Below the pieces are notes generated by a model. That model made no database searches and was not told where the DNA came from. It saw only the letters and a program-made list of their open reading frames with translations. Positions 44,487-51,587 of a stretch of DNA of 64,000 nucleotides are shown here, in pieces. Position 1 is the first letter of the stretch. Every line of letters begins with the position of its first letter. Made by a program: the position numbers and the translations under genes. The stretch is from Anaerolineae bacterium (GTDB lineage: Bacteria; Chloroflexota; Anaerolineae; Promineifilales; Promineifilaceae): NCBI GenBank assembly GCA_023382655.1, contig JAHDWK010000026.1, positions 35,578 through 99,577 of the forward strand, in the 5' to 3' direction.

Positions 44487-45125
44487 TTATTCCCGTTTAC
44501 CTTCTTCTTGCGCCCGGCCAGAGACGCTTTCTACGGCCGTAATCGCCGCCTGATACCCGGCCATAATATCTCGTTCTTCGCCGCCCAGGTAGACCCGGCC
44601 AAAACTGCCAAAAGCCTGTACTTCCAAGATGTTCAAATCGGCGCGTTTTTCCGCTTCATTCGCGGCCAATGCGGCGTAAGCTGCCGGGGCTACTTCCATC
44701 ACATAGAGCGTTTGCCCGGCCAGAATCATGTGCCCATGCCGCATCCGGTTAATCAACTGTACCTGGTGCGCATCAATATGACGGATGATCTGGCTGGAAA
44801 CCACCTTTGGCTTTAAGCGATCTTCTTCTTTCAGCCCCAGTGCATCCAAAATAGCCGCTCCGGCGGCGCGCACATCAGCCTGGCTGGCTGAGTGAACTTC
44901 CAGCAAGCCATACAGCCGTTCTACAATTTGCATCCCTGGCCGGACTCCTACTGCTTTCAAGGCAATATCGGTAATGCGGTTAATCTCAATGCCCGGCGAA
45001 ATCTCGATCCATAACGAAGCGTCACCCGGCAGGGGCAAAAACCCCCGCGCTACGGTGCCCAGGAAAGCCGCGTGCTGCGGTTGCAAACTATCCAAAAAAA
45101 CATAACTGCGTAAATCTACGGTCAT
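44487..45125 (-). CDS. BMC-operon protein of unknown function, possible divergent BMC fold at the C-terminus
   Basis: 212 residues. N-terminal part: LRSYVFLDSLQPQHAAFLGT...WIEISPGIEINRITDIALKA...ERLYGLLEVHS. C-terminal part: LYVMEVAPAAYAALAANEAE and LNILEVQAFGSFGRVYLGGE, with IMAGYQAAITAVESV, which loosely recalls the strand-helix-helix pattern of BMC domains. I do not recognise a named family. Start ATG 45125 lies two bases after the stop of the zinc-protein gene. Could be a shell or core-assembly component. Confidence 0.5.
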   Translation of the reverse strand: MTVDLRSYVFLDSLQPQHAAFLGTVARGFLPLPGDASLWIEISPGIEINRITDIALKAVGVRPGMQIVERLYGLLEVHSASQADVRAAGAAILDALGLKEEDRLKPKVVSSQIIRHIDAHQVQLINRMRHGHMILAGQTLYVMEVAPAAYAALAANEAEKRADLNILEVQAFGSFGRVYLGGEERDIMAGYQAAITAVESVSGRAQEEGKRE

Positions 45126-45127
45126 AG

Positions 45128-45397
45128 TTAACTCATCCGGCCGCTAGGCTGCCAGTGGCCCAACTGCTCATTCAATGCCAGCCATTCGGCCGTTTCTGGC
45201 GGATATTCCGTTTCGGTCAGGCGATCCAGCACGTATTGGAGGGCTTCCAGGAAGCCCTCGTTAAACAACACCTCGCCGCACATATCACAGCGATAAGCGG
45301 ATACATTCGGGACAACCATCATCTGATCGTCCAGAAAAGTGATGTATGGCATTTTGACGCTGGTGAGACGACCAATGCGGCAGTGATTACATTTCAT
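45128..45397 (-). CDS. YgiT-type zinc-finger protein in the BMC operon
   Basis: 89 residues. CNHC at the N-terminus and CDMC about 35 residues later form the MqsA/YgiT N-terminal zinc site; the spacing and the VPNVSAYRCDMCGEVLF strand are typical. The C-terminal helical part (EALQYVLDRLTETEYP) lacks the HTH DNA-binding domain of MqsA. YgiT-type small proteins are often TA antitoxins, but no partner toxin is adjacent; here it may be recruited to the BMC operon. Confidence 0.7.
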   Translation of the reverse strand: MKCNHCRIGRLTSVKMPYITFLDDQMMVVPNVSAYRCDMCGEVLFNEGFLEALQYVLDRLTETEYPPETAEWLALNEQLGHWQPSGRMS

Positions 45398-45415
45398 GCT
45401 TTTTCCTTGTCTGTA

Positions 45416-45449
45416 AAACCTGATAGGTCTTTGGAGATCTGTCAGGTTT
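45416..45449. repeat. Inverted repeat between the zinc-protein gene and deoC
   Basis: AAACCTGA (45416-45423) pairs with TCAGGTTT (45442-45449), with an AGGTCT/AGATCT inner stem. No U-run; may be an mRNA processing or partial termination site between deoC and the rest of the operon. Confidence 0.6.
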
Positions 45450-45452
45450 GGT

Positions 45453-46355
45453 TCAATAGTTTGTTTTGGCGGTAGTTACATTTTCACCGGCCGCTTCGCG
45501 CACGATGCGCACCCCGGCGCTGGCGCCAATCCGCGTGGCTCCGGCCACAATCATCGCCTGGGCATCCTGGTAGGAACCAACACCCCCGGCTGCTTTAACG
45601 CCCATGCCGGTGCCCACTACCCGCCGCATGAGCGACACATCGGGCACAGTAGCTCCACCGGGGCCAAAGCCGGTGGAGGTTTTGACAAAATCGGCCCCGG
45701 CTGTTTTGGCAAGCTGGCAGGCCCCTACTTTTTCTTCGTCGGTGAGCAGGGCAGCTTCAATGATCACTTTGACAAGGGCGTTACCGGCGTGGGCGACGCG
45801 AACGACCGCGCCAATGTCTTCCAGCACCAGCCGGTAGTCTTGTGATTTGAGTGCGCCCACATTGATGACCATATCAATTTCGGTGGCGCCGTCACGGATG
45901 GCTTGTTGGGTTTCATATGCTTTCACGGTGCTGGGGGTGGCCCCCAGCGGAAATCCGACAACGGTACAAACCTTGACGTCGCTGTTCTTGAGCAGTTGGG
46001 CTGATAATTTCACATTTGTGGGGTTTATGCAAACGGAAGCAAACTGGTATTTGCGGGCTTCGTAACAAAGTTGGGCGATTTGCTCTTGCGAAGCGTCAGC
46101 TTTGAGCAGGGTATGGTCAATGGTGCGGCTGATGGCCTGGTCGGTGGGGTGGGTGCCCAGGCTGGCGGTGAGACGGGTAGCCCCAGCCTGTATCACCTGT
46201 CTGACTTTGTCGGTGCAGTGTTGGGCGCAGGAGCCATCCTGGCAGTTACAACCGGTGGCAGGCACGGCCGTACTGCCCTCCATCTGGTTCAGCCGCAGCC
46301 ATACCTCATGGGTGACCTCCTCGATGAGTCGTTCCAAAGTCGCCTGGTTTACCAT
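45453..46355 (-). CDS. deoC: Deoxyribose-phosphate aldolase with encapsulation peptide
   Basis: 300 residues. Cleaves 2-deoxy-D-ribose-5-phosphate to acetaldehyde and D-glyceraldehyde-3-phosphate. The catalytic Schiff-base lysine is in ADFVKTSTGFGPGGA, with CTVVGFPLGATPSTVKAYE and EIDMVINVGALK as other DeoC motifs. The first 80 or so residues are extra compared with the usual 220-aa enzyme: an amphipathic helix (TLERLIEEVTHEVWLRL), then a cysteine-rich stretch (CNCQDGSCAQHC) that might bind metal. The helix is an encapsulation peptide. Start ATG 46355. Its substrate, together with RpiB, defines the locus as SPU-type. Confidence 0.93.
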   Translation of the reverse strand: MVNQATLERLIEEVTHEVWLRLNQMEGSTAVPATGCNCQDGSCAQHCTDKVRQVIQAGATRLTASLGTHPTDQAISRTIDHTLLKADASQEQIAQLCYEARKYQFASVCINPTNVKLSAQLLKNSDVKVCTVVGFPLGATPSTVKAYETQQAIRDGATEIDMVINVGALKSQDYRLVLEDIGAVVRVAHAGNALVKVIIEAALLTDEEKVGACQLAKTAGADFVKTSTGFGPGGATVPDVSLMRRVVGTGMGVKAAGGVGSYQDAQAMIVAGATRIGASAGVRIVREAAGENVTTAKTNY

Positions 46356-46359
46356 GCCG

Positions 46360-46425
46360 TTATTCGTAATCCGTTATCCGTAACCCGATGCCGGATCACG
46401 GATAATGGATTACGGGTTACGAGAA
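46360..46425. repeat. CGTAATC/GGATTAC heptamer repeats between rpiB and deoC
   Basis: CGTAATCC-GTTATCC-GTAACCC is followed by CGGATCACGGATAATGGATTACGGGTTACG, which pairs with it. The rpiB stop codon (46412-46410) and its last four or so residues (SRNP) lie in this block. Confidence 0.8.
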
Positions 46426-47168
46426 AAGCGATTACCAATCGCGTCAATCTTGTCTACACGGCGGGCGTGACGACCGCCGCCAAAGTCGGTGTTGAGCCAG
46501 GTGGTGACGATCTGGTTGGCGAGGGCGGGACCAATGAGGCCGGCGCCCAACGTCAGCACGTTGGCGTCGTTGTGTTCGCGGCTGTTCACGGCCGTTGCCT
46601 GATCATAACACATAGCGGCCCGCACGCCGGGAACCTTGTTGGCGGCCATGCAGCTGCCAATGCCCGCGCCGTCAATCATAATGCCGCGCCAGGCACGGCC
46701 GTTGGCCACCAACTGTGCCACCGCATACGCATAGTCGGGATAATCTACCGCTTCGCTGCTGTGTGCGCCACAATCCATTACTGTAAAACCGGCCCTGGCC
46801 AGCATCCCTTTGAGTTGCTCTTTTAATTGGTAGCCGCCGTGATCTGCGCCCAGGGCAATGGTGCGGTTATCGGTTATCGGGGATTGGTGATCGGTAATCG
46901 GGTTTCGGATTTCAGAATTATCTGTTGTCAGTTGAATGCTTCGTTCCAGAGCGGCTTCGCGGGCCAGGGGGGTGATGAGGCTACCCGCGGGGACTGCATA
47001 GGTGGAATGGGCGGGAAGCTGGCGTATGGTTTCGGCATCTACAATGGGGTGAGTTGAAGAGGGACGGCCGTTCACCTGTTCATTTTCCGGTGCAGATGGC
47101 AAAATGCCCACGGTACGGGCGACCACCTGCCGTACCATCCGCTCGACCTCCTCGCGCCGGTAACCCAT
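46410..47168 (-). CDS. rpiB: Ribose-5-phosphate isomerase B with N-terminal encapsulation-type extension
   Basis: About 252 residues; the RpiB domain occupies about 104-245: IALGADHGGYQLKEQLK, CGAHSSEAVDYPDYA, the catalytic MIDGAGIGSCMAANK, then AVNSREHNDANVLTLGAG. It interconverts ribose-5- and ribulose-5-phosphate. The first 20 residues (GYRREEVERMVRQVVARTVG) are an amphipathic helix like the other cargo. The long linker includes a translated heptamer-repeat block (EIRNPITDHQSPITDN at about 86-101). ATG 47168 rather than GTG 47171. First BMC gene of the operon, 12 bp after the signal peptidase stop. Confidence 0.88.
   Translation of the reverse strand: MGYRREEVERMVRQVVARTVGILPSAPENEQVNGRPSSTHPIVDAETIRQLPAHSTYAVPAGSLITPLAREAALERSIQLTTDNSEIRNPITDHQSPITDNRTIALGADHGGYQLKEQLKGMLARAGFTVMDCGAHSSEAVDYPDYAYAVAQLVANGRAWRGIMIDGAGIGSCMAANKVPGVRAAMCYDQATAVNSREHNDANVLTLGAGLIGPALANQIVTTWLNTDFGGGRHARRVDKIDAIGNRFSRNP
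46870..46920. repeat. In-gene GATTACC/GATAACC repeat block in the rpiB linker
   Basis: GGTTATCGG, GATTGGTGATCGG, TAATCGGG words, the GGTAATC family, in frame in the linker between the encapsulation helix and the enzyme. Placing repeats in a linker is harmless to the fold. Confidence 0.8.
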
Positions 47169-47180
47169 CACATCACATTC

Positions 47181-47777
47181 TCATTCGATGGGGTGCTGGT
47201 AATGCGCCACACGACCCCAATCGTTAAAAGGGTAATAAATAAAAATAGCCTTGCCGATAATGTTTGCTTTCGGTAGATATTGCCAACTATGCGAGTCGCT
47301 GGAACTGTTCCGGTTATCGCCCAGGACAAAATACTCCCCTTCCGGCACCGTCCAGTTGCCACTGTACGTCGGTTCCGCCTGAATGTACGGTTCGTCCAAT
47401 GTCACCCCGTTCACTTTCACATGCTGGTTGGAAATTTCAATCTGATCACCCGGCAAACCAATCACCCGCTTGATCAGGTTCAGATCGCTGTTGGGATGGT
47501 GAAATACAATGATGTCCCCCCGCTCTGGCTCATTCAGATAGTAAGCCAGGTTATTGATGAGCAAGTATTCGCCATGTTGTAAGGTGGGATTCATGCTACT
47601 GCCATCAATCCGGTAACGGCCCACCAGACTGTTCACCAGCCAGAAAATGAAAAAAGTGAGTAACAGCGTCTCGATAATTTCCCGCACTACCACGCCCGCA
47701 GGTTGCCGGATTTCACTGCTTGTGGAGATGTCTGGCATGGTGGGGGATAGCTGGGTGTTGGACTCTGAAAGAGCCAT
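47181..47777 (-). CDS. lepB: Signal peptidase I
   Basis: About 198 residues. Cleaves signal peptides of secreted proteins at the outer face of the membrane. Catalytic serine in YRIDGSSMNPTLQ and lysine in NLIKRVIGLPGD, plus the GEYFVLGDNRNSSSDS box. A single N-terminal membrane helix (IIETLLLTFFIFWLVNSL). ATG 47777 with AGGAGAAACAG upstream. Its stop is 12 bp before rpiB, so it may be co-transcribed with the BMC genes by chance of position; no functional link is expected. Confidence 0.93.
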   Translation of the reverse strand: MALSESNTQLSPTMPDISTSSEIRQPAGVVVREIIETLLLTFFIFWLVNSLVGRYRIDGSSMNPTLQHGEYLLINNLAYYLNEPERGDIIVFHHPNSDLNLIKRVIGLPGDQIEISNQHVKVNGVTLDEPYIQAEPTYSGNWTVPEGEYFVLGDNRNSSSDSHSWQYLPKANIIGKAIFIYYPFNDWGRVAHYQHPIE

Positions 47778-47985
47778 GTCTCTGTTTCTCCTAATAATGA
47801 TAGTTGAGATTATAGTCAAGCGAAAAAGTGAGCGCAAACCTCTCTTTTAGGCTGGTTGTTAATGTTACCCAATCTGCTTTCTAGCCGTCTGGCTATTTTT
47901 GCAGCGTTCTCTTTTCTCTCATATACTCCGGTTTGATGCAAAATCCGGGCCAGTTGACAAAGCCCAAATAGGGAGTGATTACAAA

Positions 47986-48717
47986 ATGAAACTGAGTAAA
48001 GTTACCTTCATACTTTTAGGTTTATGGTTTTTTGCTGCCTGCGCGCAGGAGCCTGTCGAAGTTACCCGCGTGGTAGAAATGGAGCGAGAGGTAGAAGTAA
48101 CGCGCCAGGTGGAAATAGAAGTTACCCGAGTAGTTGAGATGATTCAGGAGTTGGAAGTAACACGGGAACTGGAAGTGACGCGAGAAGTAGAGGTAGAAGT
48201 GGAGGTCACACGATTGGTGGAGGTAGAGGTTACGGCCGTGCCCACCGAAACCCCCACGCCCACCCCCACTAATACACCGGCGCCCAGTTCATCCAGTGGC
48301 AATACAAATCCTCAATCTACCAGCACCCCGTCCATTGATACCCAGCAGGCTTTATTGCTGGCTATGACCAATGCCCGTAATGATATGCTGCGTTACGGAG
48401 GCTTGATTGATGGGGCGCTGCGAGGTGGAGGAATTGATTGCCAGGATGTGGTAAACACACATGATCGGGTGGCTTTTGCCCCCACTTTTGATACAACCGC
48501 AGAGAGTGATCTGGTGAAAAATGCCTATGGGGTATATCGGGCAGCTATAGATATATTTACGGCCGGGGCACGTGATATGACCGACAATTGCCGGAATTTC
48601 TTGGCGAACCCCCAGCCTGGTACGATTGGCAGCCAGCAATGGGGATTGGCACGGCAGCAAGTGAACACGGCCGTAGACACCATTCAACCCGCCATTCAAA
48701 GCCTGGGTGGGGAGTAA
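47986..48717 (+). CDS. Lipoprotein with VEVTR coiled-coil repeats
   Basis: About 243 residues. Signal peptide ending in the lipobox FFAACA, then a highly charged repeat region made of units like VEVTRxVE/LEVTR (about ten times), likely an extended stalk or coiled coil, a Thr/Pro linker and a C-terminal helical domain of about 130 residues with three cysteines. The repeat is a Chloroflexota surface-lipoprotein trait. The start ATG 47986 follows GGGAGTGATT. Not assigned to a family. Confidence 0.7.
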   Translation: MKLSKVTFILLGLWFFAACAQEPVEVTRVVEMEREVEVTRQVEIEVTRVVEMIQELEVTRELEVTREVEVEVEVTRLVEVEVTAVPTETPTPTPTNTPAPSSSSGNTNPQSTSTPSIDTQQALLLAMTNARNDMLRYGGLIDGALRGGGIDCQDVVNTHDRVAFAPTFDTTAESDLVKNAYGVYRAAIDIFTAGARDMTDNCRNFLANPQPGTIGSQQWGLARQQVNTAVDTIQPAIQSLGGE

Positions 48718-48791
48718 TTTATTAACCTGAGAATGAATTTTGGGGTGATCTCAATTAACCTGGACGGAGCAACAAATTGAATTAGGAAGGA

Positions 48792-48825
48792 GGGTGGCCG
48801 CTGGTTCAGCGGCCACCCTTTGCTT
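48792..48825 (+). terminator. Intrinsic terminator after the VEVTR lipoprotein gene
   Basis: A 12-bp perfect stem GGGTGGCCGCTG/CAGCGGCCACCC (48792-48803, 48807-48818) followed by TTTGCTTTTGT. It lies between the convergent lipoprotein and proS genes; on the other strand there is no T-run. Confidence 0.85.
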
Positions 48826-48828
48826 TTG

Positions 48829-50559
48829 TCAGGTAGTAAATTGAGAGTGCAGATTTTTAAGTAATGTTTGCACATAAGGCATGATGTCTGCCAGAGACGT
48901 AATGGCACGTTCGGGTTGATGGCGGAGCTTTACCTCTACACCACCATTTTGCAGGGAACGGCCGCTCACCGTCAGGCGAATGGGCAGGCCAATGAGGTCG
49001 GCGTCGTTAAATTTGACGCCGGGTGATTCGTCGCGGTCATCATACAGCACTTCCACGCCGGCCTGTTGCAATTGGTGGTAGAGGGTAACGGCCGTCTCCT
49101 CCCCTCCTCGTAGCGATACCAGATGCACCTGGTAGGGGGCCACTGTCACCGGCCAGATTAACCCTTGCTCGTCGTGGTAATGTTCGGCGATGCAGGCCAG
49201 CAGCCGGCTGACGCCCACGCCATAACTGCCCATGATAATGGGGCGGGCGACGCCATTTTCATCCAGGTAAGTGGCGTCCATCGTCCCTGTGTACCGTGTG
49301 CCCAACTTGAAAATGTTGCCCACTTCCACGCCACGCACGGCCGTTAGCGGTTCACCACAATGCGGGCAGGCGTCGCCATCGGCAGCGACAGCAATATCGG
49401 TGATGATGTCGGCGGTATAGTCACGGCCGTGATTCACATTTTTCAAGTGATGCCCCACTTCGTTGGCCCCGGCCACCAGATTGGGCGCGTGGGCAATGAC
49501 ATCATCCACAACCACTGTGATCCCGGTCAAACCAATGGGCGAGGCGTAACCTGGCACAGCGCCGACAGCGCGGATTTCTTCTTCTGTGGACGGCCGTAAC
49601 ACCTGCGCCTTGACGGCGTTTGCCAGTTTTGTTTCGTTCAACTCCATGTCACCGCGCAACACGGCAAAGATCAGCTTGTCGCTTTTGCTCTGACCTTCTT
49701 TGATGGTGGCAGTCATAAAGACTGCTTTGGCCGTCTTGGACTTGGGCACACCCAGGAATTGAGCCAGCGCTTCAATCGTTTTGGCATCTGGTGTAGGGAC
49801 TTTTTCCAGGGGCAGCGGTGTTTCGGCGGGCACCGCCGTTTTGCGGAAAGCGGCGATCTGGCGGTTGGCTTTGTAGTCGCAGGCGTTACACAGCAGCAGT
49901 GTATCTTCGCCAATGGGGGTCAGATACATAAATTCGTGCGCCAATGTGCCGCCCATCATGCCTACATCCGATTCCACGGCGATAACGGGCAGAGCGCAAC
50001 GGCCGTAAATGCGGAAATACGCTTCATAGTGCGCCCAATACTGTTTATCCAGCCCGGCGTCGTCAGCATCCAGGGTATAGCTGTCCAGCATGGTAAATTC
50101 ACGGGCGCGGATGAGACCGGCGCGGGGCCGGGGATCATCGCGCCATTTCAACTGGATGTGATAAACCAGGCGGGGTAGCTGCCGGTAACTCTGGATTTCA
50201 CGGCGGGCCAGGTCGGTGACAATCTCTTCATGGCTGAGGGCAAGCACCATGTCACGGCCGTTTTTGTCCTGAAAGCGCCCCATCTCGTCATCAATTTCGT
50301 ACCATCGTTTGCTTTCCTGCCAGACGGCGGCGGGATGCACCAACGGCATCAACATTTCCTGTCCACCCAGCGCGTCAATCTCTTGCCGCATGATGGCTTC
50401 CAACTTTTGCAGGGTGCAGTATCCCAGGTGCAGGTAGCTGAAAATACCGGCGGCTTGCTGCCGCACAAAACCGGCGCGCAGCAACAACCGGTGGCCTTCC
50501 ACTTCGGTCCCGGCCGGCGCTTCGCGCAAGGTCTGGTTCATCAATTGACTCATTCGCAT
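48829..50559 (-). CDS. proS: Proline-tRNA ligase
   Basis: 576 residues, bacterial-type class II ProRS. Motif 1 region (HPAAVWQESKRWYEIDDEMG), class II motif 2 (PRPRAGLIRAREFTMLDSYT), the INS (YbaK-like) editing insertion at about 230-390, motif 3 (GSYGVGVSRLLACIAEHYHD) and a C-terminal anticodon-binding domain (RGGEETAVTLYHQLQQAG). It charges tRNA-Pro and edits misactivated alanine. The true start is ATG 50559 (MRMSQLMNQTL), matching the family start, with GAGGAG ten bases upstream. The open frame further upstream is the structured leader. Confidence 0.95.
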   Translation of the reverse strand: MRMSQLMNQTLREAPAGTEVEGHRLLLRAGFVRQQAAGIFSYLHLGYCTLQKLEAIMRQEIDALGGQEMLMPLVHPAAVWQESKRWYEIDDEMGRFQDKNGRDMVLALSHEEIVTDLARREIQSYRQLPRLVYHIQLKWRDDPRPRAGLIRAREFTMLDSYTLDADDAGLDKQYWAHYEAYFRIYGRCALPVIAVESDVGMMGGTLAHEFMYLTPIGEDTLLLCNACDYKANRQIAAFRKTAVPAETPLPLEKVPTPDAKTIEALAQFLGVPKSKTAKAVFMTATIKEGQSKSDKLIFAVLRGDMELNETKLANAVKAQVLRPSTEEEIRAVGAVPGYASPIGLTGITVVVDDVIAHAPNLVAGANEVGHHLKNVNHGRDYTADIITDIAVAADGDACPHCGEPLTAVRGVEVGNIFKLGTRYTGTMDATYLDENGVARPIIMGSYGVGVSRLLACIAEHYHDEQGLIWPVTVAPYQVHLVSLRGGEETAVTLYHQLQQAGVEVLYDDRDESPGVKFNDADLIGLPIRLTVSGRSLQNGGVEVKLRHQPERAITSLADIMPYVQTLLKNLHSQFTT

Positions 50560-50712
50560 CTTTATAATCTCCTCGATATAAAAACGCCCCGTGTTGAATT
50601 TCAACACGGGGCGCGACTTGTCGTTTAGAGACATCCGATTTTTCTCAAAAATCGGATGTGTGGATGACAACTATATCACGCGCCAACGCCCCGTTGTGTA
50701 GACAACGGGGCC
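50560..50712 (-). promoter_or_regulatory. Structured proS leader with terminator hairpin next to the ribosome site
   Basis: On the minus strand from 50711: hairpin 1 GCCCCGTTGT/ACAACGGGGC (50711-50688), hairpin 2 ACATCCGATTTTT/AAAAATCGGATGT (50659-50631), hairpin 3 CGCCCCGTGTTGAA/TTCAACACGGGGCG (50613-50585) followed by TTTTTAT and then the proS ribosome site GAGGAG. Hairpin 3 is an intrinsic terminator right in front of the gene. The 3' arm of hairpin 1 (CAACGGGGCG) can also pair with the 5' arm of hairpin 3 (CGCCCCGTGTTG), so the two are mutually exclusive. No T-box motif (GGTGGNACCGCG) was found. Attenuation of proS is likely. Confidence 0.6.
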
Positions 50713-50847
50713 GCTAGGGACGGGAGCGGAAATGGTAAACTTGTTCATGGTGGCCTAAAGATACAAAAGCTGCCCCGCTTTGTCAACGAAAAGGAACTAA
50801 TCAGCAGCGGTCAACGTTTGTACAATATCTTGCTAATGGAGGGTATG

Positions 50848-51555
50848 ATGAGATTACAAAACAGGTGGCGCACGGCCGTGACCCTACTTCTGCTCCTCGT
50901 GTTGGCGGCTTGTGGTGGAGGAGAAGGGGCTGGTGATGTGGAAGCGACGGGCAGTGAATCCGTTGGCGACATTCTGCCCACGCCTATCACCGGGGCGAAG
51001 GTATGGCCCACGCGGGCCAATGCCGCCAGCCTGACGCCAGACATATTGATTATTGTCCCATCCTCGATGTTAACGGCCGTTGACCTGAATGGACTGCCCA
51101 ATCAAGCGGCGCTCCCTAATGCCCGTTATGCCCTGGCTTTGTATGGAGATACGGCTCCAATCGGGATTTTTGATTTTATGACGGACATGGGGGAGTTGAC
51201 GGCCGTTCTCGATACCACTAACGCCCCCGATCAACTCCCGCTGACATTACCTGAGGCTTTGGCTGCCGGGTTGCAGTTACCCGGTTGGCGACCGGATAGC
51301 CTGCCGCGCCTCATTTTGGTGGTAGTGGATGAGGAAGCGCCTGTCGCTGAGGAGATGATGGCGCTGGCGACAACGGCCGTCGCCCAATACATGCGCCTGT
51401 ACATCTGGCAACGGGAAGCGTCGGCCGATTGGGCAGAAGTGGCAGAGGTGGGGAACGGCCGTGTATTGTTGCTGCCAGATAACCAGACGCCGGGTATATT
51501 GGGCAATTCTCTTGCCAGTTTGGTTGCCGAAGCGTTGATGGAGACAGCCCCTTGA
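50848..51555 (+). CDS. Lipoprotein of unknown function
   Basis: 235 residues. Signal peptide LLLLLVLAAC with a canonical lipobox, acidic Ser/Thr-rich linker, and a soluble alpha/beta domain (ILIIVPSSMLTAVDLNG, PRLILVVVDEEAPVAEEMMA, VAQYMRLYIWQREAS). Three alternative ATGs are close together; 50848 fits GGAGGG best. It ends 32 bp before the VWA lipoprotein gene, which has a similar structure (lipoprotein with alpha/beta domain), and they are probably one operon. Confidence 0.65.
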   Translation: MRLQNRWRTAVTLLLLLVLAACGGGEGAGDVEATGSESVGDILPTPITGAKVWPTRANAASLTPDILIIVPSSMLTAVDLNGLPNQAALPNARYALALYGDTAPIGIFDFMTDMGELTAVLDTTNAPDQLPLTLPEALAAGLQLPGWRPDSLPRLILVVVDEEAPVAEEMMALATTAVAQYMRLYIWQREASADWAEVAEVGNGRVLLLPDNQTPGILGNSLASLVAEALMETAP

Positions 51556-51587
51556 TGTGATCACAGGCTGTAATCAGGAGGTAGACC

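Noticed and set aside
45128..45397. MqsA antitoxin for the YgiT-like protein
   Set aside because: The C-terminal HTH domain is lacking and no MqsR-like toxin gene is adjacent.
50559..50670. An upstream start for proS at 50670
   Set aside because: The added 37 residues are encoded by leader hairpins, do not match ProRS N-termini, and ATG 50559 has the ribosome site.
50560..50712. T-box riboswitch upstream of proS
   Set aside because: The leader has a terminator, but no GGTGGNACCGCG T-box sequence or typical specifier stem could be found.
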